NCBI RefSeq assembly: GCF_002709775.1
Contig: NZ_PAQR01000049.1
Coordinates: 1 to 33,423 of the forward strand
Source: Thalassospira sp.
GTDB lineage: Bacteria; Pseudomonadota; Alphaproteobacteria; Rhodospirillales; Thalassospiraceae
Direction of reading: 5' to 3'
DNA length: 33,423 bases
Part shown: in pieces, positions 24,305 through 32,227 of the stretch
Layout: each line of letters begins with the position of its first letter
Position numbering within the stretch: the stretch's first letter is position 1
Notes under the pieces: model-generated
Told to the model about the DNA's origin: nothing
Seen by the model: only the letters and a program-made list of their open reading frames with translations
Databases searched by the model: none
Position numbers and translations under genes: made by a program

Positions 24305-25488
24305 TAACTGACCACCCGCAAATTTTTAGCCCCGGCCTTTCCCACCTTGCGGCGGAACGCATCGGCATCGAAATGCACAAGATAGGGATCGGGCTCAACC
24401 GCCTGATCGGCGCGTGATACGATCTTGAACCATCCGGCTTCGCCGATTTCACCAATCAACGGTGTCAACGCCGCATGGTTGCTGGTGGCATCGATCTGGA
24501 CCATGCCAAAAGGTGTCTGAACCGGTTTGCGCATTAAGTGATGCCGGACCGCGGGCACGTCATCGGTATTGGCCCGCCGGATCGACTGGGCCAGCATTTT
24601 GACCGTGGCATATCCTTGCGCGACAAAGGCCGACGGGATGCGGTCCGCCCCGGCAAATTCGTGGAACCGCGCCAGCCAGGCGGTGTTTTGTGCATCGGTC
24701 TGATTGGCAAAGTAGATCGCCGTACTCAGATGCCCAATCCCGGCCGAGCCCAACTGCACCAATTCGCATTCCGTAAGGTTGCAACTGACAATAGGGCGCT
24801 TGTCGGCGGCGAATTCCGGGTCCTGCTCGGCCAGTTTTTGATAGGCCTTGAAAAAGGCATAGCTCGAATTGCCGATCATGTTGTTGAGGATAAAGTCCGG
24901 CTTCTTGGCTTTGATGTCTTCGATAATATGGTCGACATCGACACTGTCGATCGCCAGATACTTTTCGCCCAGAACTTCCCCGTCACAGGCCTGAATAAGT
25001 TCGCGCCCGATCCGGTTGGTTTCCCAGCCCCAGATATAATTCGATCCGGTCAAATAGACCCGGCGGCCGAATTTCGGGATCACATGCTCAAACAATGGCA
25101 GGATATGCTGATTGGGATTGGCCCCGGTATAAATCACATTCTCGCTGCATTCGAACCCTTCATACGGGCACGGATACCACAAAAGCGCATCGAGCTTTTC
25201 AACCGTCGGCAGGACTTCTTTGCGTGCCAGCGACGTGATCGTGCCGATGATGTGCTTGCACCCGTCATGGCGGATGAGGCTGTCGCAAAATTCGGTATAG
25301 CGTTCGGGCACACCGGCCGGATCGCGGAACTCCGGTGCAAGACGGAATGCGAATTCAGGATCGTGATTGACCTCTTCGAGCGCCATGCGCGCGCCATCAT
25401 AAAGATCCTGCGCTATGGCCCGGTACGGTCCGGTCACGGAATAAAGAAATCCGACCCGGTAAACCGGATTGGTGTGCGTCTCGCCCAA
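24304..25488 (-). CDS. amiC: AmiC-like cytoplasmic amide sensor (periplasmic-binding-protein fold)
   Basis: This 394-residue protein has a type I periplasmic-binding fold (Peripla_BP_5/6) close to AmiC: VGFLYSVTGPYRAIAQDLYDG, RKEVLPTVEKLDALLWYPCPYEGFE, PNQHILPLFEHVIPKFGRRVYLTGSNYIWGWE. It lacks a signal peptide, as expected for a cytoplasmic sensor and not an importer subunit. It should bind the amide and release AmiR. The only start in reach is a TTG at 25488, with AGGGG about 9-14 bases upstream; a poor start may keep sensor levels low. It is the first gene of the operon, so sensor and antiterminator come from the transcript they control. Confidence 0.9.
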   Translation of the reverse strand: MGETHTNPVYRVGFLYSVTGPYRAIAQDLYDGARMALEEVNHDPEFAFRLAPEFRDPAGVPERYTEFCDSLIRHDGCKHIIGTITSLARKEVLPTVEKLDALLWYPCPYEGFECSENVIYTGANPNQHILPLFEHVIPKFGRRVYLTGSNYIWGWETNRIGRELIQACDGEVLGEKYLAIDSVDVDHIIEDIKAKKPDFILNNMIGNSSYAFFKAYQKLAEQDPEFAADKRPIVSCNLTECELVQLGSAGIGHLSTAIYFANQTDAQNTAWLARFHEFAGADRIPSAFVAQGYATVKMLAQSIRRANTDDVPAVRHHLMRKPVQTPFGMVQIDATSNHAALTPLIGEIGEAGWFKIVSRADQAVEPDPYLVHFDADAFRRKVGKAGAKNLRVVS

Positions 25489-25507
25489 AACTAAAAGCCC
25501 CTAAAAC

Positions 25508-25548
25508 AAAAAAACCCGCGCTTCGTTGCAATGCAAAGAAACAGCAGG
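25508..25548 (-). terminator. Terminator-like attenuator in the leader of the amide operon
   Basis: On the minus strand an imperfect stem (arms at 25533-25548 and 25515-25529, with TTGC/GCAA next to the loop and CC-GC/GC-GG at the base) is followed by seven T (25514 to 25508). It lies only about 20 bases before the amiC start. A terminator between promoter and first gene fits AmiR antitermination. Confidence 0.6.
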
Positions 25549-25640
25549 CCTTGATTGGCATGCGGCGATTTGTTGCCGCTATTTGATAGATTGTGCCCCG
25601 AAGGACAACATAACGGTAACAATAATTTCCAACTTGTCAA
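25549..25640 (-). promoter_or_regulatory. Leader hairpins and possible promoter of the amide operon
   Basis: TTGACA (25640 to 25635) is a good -35 hexamer on the minus strand, but no good -10 lies at 16-18 bases. Downstream are two hairpins: TGTCC-TTCG-GGGCA (25607-25594) with a stable UUCG loop, and GCGGC/GCCGC (25579-25562) with an 8-base loop. They precede the terminator-like hairpin. Paired hairpins ahead of a terminator are the known form of ANTAR targets, although the classical six-base loops were not found exactly. The remaining DNA up to 25961 has no supported gene. Confidence 0.4.
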
Positions 25641-25961
25641 ACGGGAGTTTCAGTTTTTCCGAATCTAACGTTGCGATGCAGCATCCCGGTTGAAACCCTT
25701 TACGTCTTCAGACACCTTTGAATTACTCAATAGTGCGTTGAATTTTCTGGGGAATTGGCGCCGACACGACTTACCTTTGACCCGTTTCCGTGATGAAATC
25801 GCTACAAAATTCAGGATTCAGCCGTCTGATATAAAATTTCTTCTGCCGACTTCGGGGGTTCAGGCGAATTGCAATAAGACCTGACAAAATAGAACTCAGC
25901 TTTCCCGCTATGATTTACACAGCTGCTGCCATCATCAATGCGCGATGAGAATAATACTCCA

Positions 25962-26213
25962 TCAAATGTCGAGACTAAACAGTTTGCAAAAAGCAATGTA
26001 CATCGCTTCCTGTTTCGGTGAGAGCACCGCCGATTGGGCGGTCTTTGGTCCCATCCGGATATCTTCGACGGTCTGTCGATTGCGCCATTTCCGGACAGTT
26101 TCTGAGTTCAGGTTGTAGGTTTCCGCAAGTTCTGTGACCGAAGCTTTCGATCGCTGTATTGTTGCTCGGACGGCGTGCGTGGTCGTGGCGTTTCCTTGCA
26201 AAACTTGTCCCAT
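25962..26213 (-). pseudogene. N-terminal fragment of an IS481-type transposase
   Basis: From ATG 26213 the protein reads MGQVLQGNATTTHAVRATIQ, then ASVTELAETYNLNSETVRKW and a VLSPKQEAMYIAFCK stretch, which is the N-terminal helix-turn-helix region of IS481-family transposases. It ends after about 80 residues in a non-homologous FSLDI tail; the DDE catalytic domain is missing. It lies between the amide operon and traG and is a trace of the event that brought in, or rearranged, this region. No terminal inverted repeat was recognised. Confidence 0.72.
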
Positions 26214-26378
26214 AGTTCTTCTTTTGCATGAAGGCACATTATATTGCCACCACATGCCAGGGCTGAAGACCTAGGGCGTAAATAATCAAATATAAGCCCG
26301 CTTTTTGCTTCACCCACATGATGATCTCCTGACCGCCACTGTGTGTTTATCGCGCTGCAAGGAATGGCGAGATCAGAT

Positions 26379-28412
26379 ATGACCCCGACCAAGCTGTTGA
26401 TTGGTCAAATCCTTGTTGTTTTTACCGTCATCATACTCGGTGTTTGGGCGGCGACCCAGTGGTGTGCCGATATGCTGGGCTATCAGGTACAACTTGGTAA
26501 TCCCTGGTTCATTATTCTCGATTGGCCTGTTTTTGAACCATGGAAGCTGTTTGAATGGTGGTATTTCTTTGAGGCCTATGCGCCGGAGGTATTCGATAAG
26601 GCCGGAATGCTGGCGGCCGGAAGCGGCTTCATGGGGTGTGCTGCCGCAGTAGCTGGTTCCTTATGGCGAGCCCGTCATAGCCGGTTGGTTACGACCTATG
26701 GTTCTTCACGTTGGGCTTACCCGCGTGAAATCTCGAAAGCCGGGTTGTTTCGTCCTAAAGGTGTTTTTCTCGGAAAATACCAGAGCAGGTATCTCAGGCA
26801 TGACGGGCCGGAGCATGTGATGGCCTTTGCGCCAACGCGTTCGGGCAAAGGTGTCGGACTGGTCATCCCGACACTTCTGTCCTGGACCGGCTCAGCCGTG
26901 ATCCACGACATCAAGGGGGAGAACTGGCAACTGACGGCTGGATGGCGCTCCAAATTCTCCCATTGTTTGTTGTTCAATCCGACCGATCCCCGCTCGGCGC
27001 GTTACAATCCCTTGCTGGAGGTGCGTAAAGGACCGGATGAAGTCCGTGATGTGCAAAACATCGCGGATATTCTGGTTGATCCGGAGGGTGCACTGGAGCG
27101 GCGGAATCATTGGGAGAAAACCAGTCATGCGCTCCTGGTCGGTACCATCCTGCACGTTTTGTATGCTGAGGAAGAAAAGACACTGGCGCGTGTTGCGACG
27201 TTTCTGTCCGATCCACGACGTTCTTTTCCGGCCACTTTGCGCCGGATGATGGCAACCAATCATTTGGGGACGCCGGATGACCCGAAGGTGCATCCGATTG
27301 TTGCATCGGTTGCACGGGAAGTGCTCAACAAATCCGAGAACGAGCGGTCCGGTGTCCTGTCGACAGCCATGTCTTTTCTCGGGCTGTATCGCGATCCGAC
27401 GGTGGCGATGGCCACGGCAGCGTGTGACTGGCGGATCGCCGATCTGATGGATGCCGACAAACCTGTTTCGCTCTATCTGGTCATTCCGCCATCCGACATT
27501 TCCCGAACCAAACCTTTGGTGCGGCTGGTGCTTAATCAGATCGGCCGCAGGTTAACGGAACGTCTTGAAGGCGACCCTGCCAAGGGACACAAACATCTAT
27601 TGTTGATGATGCTCGACGAATTTCCGGCTCTTGGGCGGTTGGAGTTCTTCGAGACGGCCCTGGCCTTTATGGCCGGGTATGGCATCCGGGCTTATCTGAT
27701 TGCACAATCGCTTAATCAAATCTCGAAGGCCTATGGCGAGAACAACGCCATCCTTGATAACTGCCATGTCCGGATCGCATTCTCGTCAAACGATGAACGG
27801 ACTGCCAAACGGATTTCCGATGCGCTTGGCATGGCAACAGAGCAGCGGGCCATGCGCAACTATGCCGGCCATAGATTGGCGCCTTGGCTCAGCCATGTGA
27901 TGGTCTCGCGTCAGGAAACGGCACGGCCGCTTCTGACCGCAGGTGAGGTGATGCAATTGCCGCCCAAGGATGAACTGGTCCTGATTTCTGGGTTTTCGCC
28001 GATCCGGGCGAAGAAGCTGCGCTACTACGAAGATCGAAACTTCACATCCCGTATCTTATCGGCGCCGCTTCTTTCGGACTTAGAGTATCCGAACAAGCCA
28101 GTCGCTCGCAAAGATGACTGGTCAGGACAGGTGCGTAAAATGGATGAACGTCTGTCTGGTGCAGATCGTGATCCTTCTGTTTCCGGGAATGCCGATGAGG
28201 GTGGAATGCAGCAGCAACGCCATCCGTCATTGTCCGAAGAGCAGAAGGTGACCGAACCGGATCTTACACAAGCTGATCTGCCCGGATTGCTTGATGAAGA
28301 TAGCGAGGTCGTTGCGGACAAACGGGTGATTGACCGGTTGTCAAAGCCTGCGCGTGTCTATGGCTTGAACGAGGCTTTGGGACCTGATCGGGACCTGCTT
28401 GATGGTTTGTAA
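26379..28412 (+). CDS. traG: TraG/VirD4-type type IV coupling protein
   Basis: The 677-residue protein starts with two membrane segments (about 5-25 and 70-95). Walker A is in FAPTRSGKGVGLVIP (about residue 150) and Walker B in LLLMMLDEFPALGRLEFF (about residue 410). The sequence between shows SAVIHDIKGENWQLTAGWR, typical for TraG. It is a hexameric inner-membrane ATPase that brings the relaxase-DNA complex to the secretion channel. ATG 26379 is chosen by homology (MTPTKLLIGQI), with an upstream in-frame extension rejected. Normally it follows the relaxase gene and precedes the trb genes; here it is cut off on both sides, by the amide operon and by an unrelated ATPase gene. The C-terminal 80 residues are charged and probably flexible. 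Confidence 0.93.
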   Translation: MTPTKLLIGQILVVFTVIILGVWAATQWCADMLGYQVQLGNPWFIILDWPVFEPWKLFEWWYFFEAYAPEVFDKAGMLAAGSGFMGCAAAVAGSLWRARHSRLVTTYGSSRWAYPREISKAGLFRPKGVFLGKYQSRYLRHDGPEHVMAFAPTRSGKGVGLVIPTLLSWTGSAVIHDIKGENWQLTAGWRSKFSHCLLFNPTDPRSARYNPLLEVRKGPDEVRDVQNIADILVDPEGALERRNHWEKTSHALLVGTILHVLYAEEEKTLARVATFLSDPRRSFPATLRRMMATNHLGTPDDPKVHPIVASVAREVLNKSENERSGVLSTAMSFLGLYRDPTVAMATAACDWRIADLMDADKPVSLYLVIPPSDISRTKPLVRLVLNQIGRRLTERLEGDPAKGHKHLLLMMLDEFPALGRLEFFETALAFMAGYGIRAYLIAQSLNQISKAYGENNAILDNCHVRIAFSSNDERTAKRISDALGMATEQRAMRNYAGHRLAPWLSHVMVSRQETARPLLTAGEVMQLPPKDELVLISGFSPIRAKKLRYYEDRNFTSRILSAPLLSDLEYPNKPVARKDDWSGQVRKMDERLSGADRDPSVSGNADEGGMQQQRHPSLSEEQKVTEPDLTQADLPGLLDEDSEVVADKRVIDRLSKPARVYGLNEALGPDRDLLDGL

Positions 28413-28595
28413 TCACATGTCCGCAGCAAAATACGGGGTGTTTATCGCAGGCTTGTATTCTGGAAAGGTCTTTTCGTCGGCTAGGATTTGATAAATACGG
28501 ATAGTGTTGCAATTGATCAAGGTAATGCTACTTTTAGTCAGCCTTCGTGTTAACGGCACTTAGATGTGTGGACGTTAGCTTCCTTATTAACTCAA

Positions 28596-28622
28596 AACTA
28601 TAGATAACTATAAATTATGGTG
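28596..28622 (+). repeat. Left copy of a perfect 27-bp inverted repeat covering a start codon
   Basis: The sequence runs AACTATAGATAACTATAAAT and continues TATGGTG; its ATG (28617-28619) is the start of the ATPase gene. The reverse complement occurs without mismatch at 32172-32198, where the ATG is the start of the ATP-grasp gene. The likeness extends with one mismatch on either side. Within the repeat TATAG and CTATA face each other across ATAA, which could be paired half-sites for a recombinase or regulator. TATAGA and TATAAA also resemble -10 boxes. Confidence 0.9.
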
Positions 28623-31103
28623 AATGAGCAAGTTGCTCACGTATTGGAGCATGACAAGATTGCTACTGCGGGGGCTGAATCTCTGCAGGCCGGTGCCACC
28701 AAACTATTATTGGCTGGAGAGAGTGGCTGTGGGAAGACCAGCGTTGCAACCAGTATTTTTTCGCGCCTAAGCGAAACACATCACGTTCTTACATTCTTCG
28801 CAGATGAGGAGCGTCAAACACAGTCTTATTATGTATTCCACCAACTGAAACGTAATGACTTGAATGCTCGTCGTTTAAGTCGTGCGTTAGAGATTGGTAG
28901 AGAATGGGTATATGAGGAGGTGCCGTTTGCCAAACAACTTCATTCGCTTGTGGATTTGGTTAGTTCCTTGCGTCAACAAGAGACGCTTGATGTCATTGCA
29001 AAGGAAGTTGACGATGTTGCTGAAGGAGTTATCAACCTTCTGTCAGCCATGTCGAAATCTCGACCACTCCTACTTTTTGTAGATGATCTCCAGTATCTCG
29101 ATGCTCAGTCGTCAAGACTACTGCTTCGGTTATTAAAAAAGGGGCGAAATTGGCCAAATCAAGTCAAAATTCTTGCAACGCTAAACAATACGGCAATAGA
29201 GAATCATCCCTTACCCGTGCCACAAGCCAAACTAATGAGGGAACTGTTCCCACAAATACATGTACCAAAATGTCACCGCGACCAGTTCGGCGCGTTACTT
29301 CAGGCTTTTGGACTTAAATCGCCTATCGCAACACACGAGTTAAATATGCTCTACGATTGCTCCGGAGCGCATTTGGAGATCGTACGCACCTTTATAGAAG
29401 ATGCAAATCTTCGGGGGATATCTACAACGTCGCTGCCCATTGAGACTACAGATGCGCTGGTAACTATATTGCAGAGATATTTAACTGAATCTGGTTTCTC
29501 CGGCAGTGATTCCGAGACGATATTGGCCGCTGCCGCAATCTGTGGACAAAATATTGTAGCAGAGGAGGTCGCTTGCGTTAGCGGTGCTGACCTTCCAGAG
29601 GTTGCACGCAGTATTGAAACTGCAATGCGATGGAAATTGCTCGAAGAAAATCTCGGAGGGCCGCGCTTCCGACACGAAATCACTCGTCACTATTTTGAGC
29701 GCAATCATCATTCGGACAGACTAAGATTACACGCGACCTATGCCCGATGCCTTCAAAAAATGAGGCCTGCAGAATTTGGGCTGCATTTTAATCATTTGCG
29801 AAAGGCAGGTTTAATTCATGATGCTGGCGTTGCCTATTGCCTTTGGACTATCCGTTCTGCCGTAATGCATACGGTGGCCGACTTACCAGAATTGGATTGG
29901 TCGGCACCTTCCTGGCAGAGAGCCCAATATCTAGGACGTACACTTAACGAAATTCTTAAAGCCATCGATCTCTATCGAGAAGGGCAATATGAACTCGCAC
30001 GCAAACAGCTTTTGGTGATTGATGATGCTGTACCAGACCAGCTAATGGCAGAACGCGATGGTTTGATGGCCATGTGTTTGTTGCAAAGTCTGGAACAAGC
30101 GGATCGAGCGAGGGCAGCGACCTTACTAGAACCTTGGCGAGACAAGCTACAGCAAGCAAGCGACACTTGGGTCCGGCTTATGATATCGCTAATGTTTGCT
30201 CAAATTCAGTTGAGTCAGTTCTCGGAGGCGAGACAATTAGAACGAGAGGTTCTAAGACGTCTTCAGAAATATCGCCTTCATGACGAAGGCGTTCGCCATT
30301 TGCTCAACAGGTTCCGTGCTGCGAGCTGCATGCTTCATGCGCACGAAATAGCCTTGCCGAGAACGGAACGGCTGATTGAAGAAATGGAGAACCTACCAGT
30401 TGGAGAAAGATATATAGAGAACAATACTTATTTTGTTGCTCTGACCAATGCCTCATCTCTTGAATTGACAGCAGGAAATTACGAAAAATCTGCCAAATAT
30501 GCAGAGCGTGGATTAAAGCTTAGGGGAACGGCTCCGACCAGCAAATTTCAATCTTTTGTACCTGCGTTAAGCAACCTGCTAGTCGCTCATGCCCTTGCCC
30601 GTCCATCTCAGATAGAGAATATCGTCTCGGTTTATGAAAGCACGGGAAAGATAAAGCCTGAAGATGAGGACAATCTTCTATATCGTAACAATCAAGCAAG
30701 TGTTCTGATTATGGCTGGGCGTTTCAAGCAGGCCAAGGAAATGCTGACGGAAGATTATCTATCAATGAAGGTGATGCCGGATTGCGATGGATATTTCTTC
30801 TTCTTCACCACACAAAATCTTGCACTAACCGAGTATCTAACTGGTAATTTAGAGAATGCGATATCTCTATTAGATGAATCTAGCGAGAGGGAAGATGATC
30901 TCTTGCCAGACTGTATAAGTTATCTTGTTCAACGTACCCGCTATATTCGGGATATCTGGGAATCCAACGCCAAGCTGACGTTGTCAGAACAGAACGGCCT
31001 CTTGACTGATAAGGCAAATGTTAAAGGGAGAATAGGCCCTTGTTGGCCGTTTTATGGGCGCCTGCCTTTATTCACCCCAATCGAAATTTGGTCTCTTATG
31101 TAG
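28617..31103 (+). CDS. STAND/AAA-type ATPase with helical-repeat C-terminal region, function unknown
   Basis: This 828-residue protein has an N-terminal P-loop NTPase: Walker A GESGCGKTS (about 34-42) and Walker B LLLFVDDLQYLD (about 150-161), followed by a sensor-like strand (VKILATLNNT). This is the AAA_16/STAND pattern of MalT- and NACHT-like switches. Residues about 430-790 are helical with TPR-like units (for example YEKSAKYAERGLKLRG, GRFKQAKEMLTEDYL). No DNA-binding domain or enzyme domain was seen. There is no ribosome binding site before ATG 28617. Codon use and base composition are AT-richer than in traG. The 3' end overlaps the convergent ATP-grasp gene by 36 bases, so the two have moved together. 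Possible roles include sensing or defence; none is shown. Confidence 0.82.
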   Translation: MVNEQVAHVLEHDKIATAGAESLQAGATKLLLAGESGCGKTSVATSIFSRLSETHHVLTFFADEERQTQSYYVFHQLKRNDLNARRLSRALEIGREWVYEEVPFAKQLHSLVDLVSSLRQQETLDVIAKEVDDVAEGVINLLSAMSKSRPLLLFVDDLQYLDAQSSRLLLRLLKKGRNWPNQVKILATLNNTAIENHPLPVPQAKLMRELFPQIHVPKCHRDQFGALLQAFGLKSPIATHELNMLYDCSGAHLEIVRTFIEDANLRGISTTSLPIETTDALVTILQRYLTESGFSGSDSETILAAAAICGQNIVAEEVACVSGADLPEVARSIETAMRWKLLEENLGGPRFRHEITRHYFERNHHSDRLRLHATYARCLQKMRPAEFGLHFNHLRKAGLIHDAGVAYCLWTIRSAVMHTVADLPELDWSAPSWQRAQYLGRTLNEILKAIDLYREGQYELARKQLLVIDDAVPDQLMAERDGLMAMCLLQSLEQADRARAATLLEPWRDKLQQASDTWVRLMISLMFAQIQLSQFSEARQLEREVLRRLQKYRLHDEGVRHLLNRFRAASCMLHAHEIALPRTERLIEEMENLPVGERYIENNTYFVALTNASSLELTAGNYEKSAKYAERGLKLRGTAPTSKFQSFVPALSNLLVAHALARPSQIENIVSVYESTGKIKPEDEDNLLYRNNQASVLIMAGRFKQAKEMLTEDYLSMKVMPDCDGYFFFFTTQNLALTEYLTGNLENAISLLDESSEREDDLLPDCISYLVQRTRYIRDIWESNAKLTLSEQNGLLTDKANVKGRIGPCWPFYGRLPLFTPIEIWSLM

Positions 31104-32177
31104 GTTGTTTCTACGTCTAAGGCCAACACCTACTAAGCAAGCTATCATTGCCTCATAAGGAAACCCCATAAACTGAAAGGAATGGGCAACCGCACCATGC
31201 CGGGTTAAATGGGGAACTGCATTGAGGTCTGTAATATAATAGAGGCCAGTATCAGAAATTCTGAAATCTACACGGCTAATACCATCTAACGTGAGCAAAA
31301 TGTGGGCAGTTGACGCTGTGACAGATATCTTTTGCGCTAGTTCTGGCTCTAATTGAGTGAAGTCTTTGTATTCATAGGCATCATTAAATACTGTTTCGAA
31401 GGTGAGGTACTGATCTGCAAGATTGATTTTTCCGTCCAAGACCACACTGCAAGGAGGTAGACTAACTGCATCTTGAGCACCGATGACAGGTACTTCCACT
31501 TCTTGGCCAGGGACAAAGGCTTGCACCATCAAAGGTTGACGTAATTCGTACGATCGTTTCTTGAGAAAAACTTCCTCATCCTCGTTCCAACAGAAAACCG
31601 ACTGATCATCGATACCTATCGAAGCAGACTCATAAACCGGTTTGGCGATTACTTTTTGGCCGACCGATGGTTTGAGGCCGTTAAGCCAACCAGAGCTACT
31701 GGAGAACAGCCAACTGTCTGGAACTGGGAGACCAAATTGACGAAGTAACGTGACTACATGAAATTTGTTTTGCGTTAGAGCAAGCCCGTAAGGGTCAATT
31801 GTGCAAGTTGCTATACTATTTGCAGCGCAAAAAAGTGGAATTGTTGCAGATGCTGCTCGAGCCCGAATGGGCGAAACAGTGCTATAGGTTATGTGTTTTT
31901 CGTTTGGTAAATCTAACCCGCCAATTTTACTAACAAAATCAAAAAAGTCAGCCTCATTCTGGAATAGTTCGCAGTATGACACGACGCTTCTAATCGCCCA
32001 AAGAAGATCGCTAACTTCGCCGTCCGAAAAGAACTCCGTGATAATGGGATGTTCTTGCACATCAGCAATCCGGTCAAATCCAGTTACATAAGCAATTAGA
32101 CAAAGACGGACCTCTGGTCCCTCCTCCTTAGCCAGTTTCATCAGTTGCCCGACAATTTGAGGAACAGGATGCACCAT
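31068..32177 (-). CDS. D-Ala-D-Ala-ligase-like ATP-grasp enzyme, substrate unknown
   Basis: The protein has 369 residues. The C-terminal two thirds is ATP-grasp: KPVYESASIGI corresponds to the lysine/glycine-loop region of Ddl, VQAFVPGQEVEVPVIG to the EEF-GREF strand, and RVDFRISDTGLYYITDLNAVPHL to the Mg2+-site strands (D304, D317, N319). Ddl usually has Glu where Asp317 stands. The N-terminal part does not match Ddl closely. Such enzymes join a carboxylate to an amine through an acylphosphate, making dipeptides, modified peptides or antibiotics. It is unlikely to be the housekeeping cell-wall ligase, given its mobile-element context. It is AT-rich, lacks a close ribosome binding site and may be translated by coupling to the short frame at 32187-32219. 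Confidence 0.82.
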   Translation of the reverse strand: MVHPVPQIVGQLMKLAKEEGPEVRLCLIAYVTGFDRIADVQEHPIITEFFSDGEVSDLLWAIRSVVSYCELFQNEADFFDFVSKIGGLDLPNEKHITYSTVSPIRARAASATIPLFCAANSIATCTIDPYGLALTQNKFHVVTLLRQFGLPVPDSWLFSSSSGWLNGLKPSVGQKVIAKPVYESASIGIDDQSVFCWNEDEEVFLKKRSYELRQPLMVQAFVPGQEVEVPVIGAQDAVSLPPCSVVLDGKINLADQYLTFETVFNDAYEYKDFTQLEPELAQKISVTASTAHILLTLDGISRVDFRISDTGLYYITDLNAVPHLTRHGAVAHSFQFMGFPYEAMIACLVGVGLRRRNNLHKRPNFDWGE

Positions 32178-32198
32178 AATTTATAGTTATCTATAGTT
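32172..32198 (-). repeat. Right copy of the perfect 27-bp inverted repeat
   Basis: This is the reverse complement of 28596-28622. The ATG at 32177-32175 starts the ATP-grasp gene. The repeat lies 30 bases beyond the stop of the recombinase gene, which reads towards it. Confidence 0.9.
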
Positions 32199-32219
32199 CT
32201 CTTCCTCCTTCTGCTGCAT
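32187..32219 (-). other. Possible 10-residue leader peptide coupled to the ATP-grasp gene
   Basis: ATG 32219 follows AGGTG by 5 bases and encodes MQQKEEENYR, ending at TAA 32189-32187 inside the 27-bp repeat, 9 bases before the ATP-grasp ATG. It contains the AAGGAGG that would otherwise be about 26 bases too far from that start. Ribosomes finishing the peptide could restart at the gene. No matching frame or ribosome binding site exists outside the left repeat. Confidence 0.4.
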
Positions 32220-32227
32220 AAGCTCAC

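Noticed and set aside
25690..25884. A 64-residue TTG-started frame upstream of the amide operon
   Set aside because: The sequence looks somewhat protein-like (DTFELLNSALNFLGNWRR), but it has no ribosome binding site, no recognised family and lies in a debris region. It may be a remnant, but I could not support it as a gene.
28596..32198. Reading the 27-bp repeats as terminal repeats of a transposon
   Set aside because: There is no clear target-site duplication outside the repeats, no transposase inside them, and the repeats coincide with start codons, which fits inversion or shared control better.
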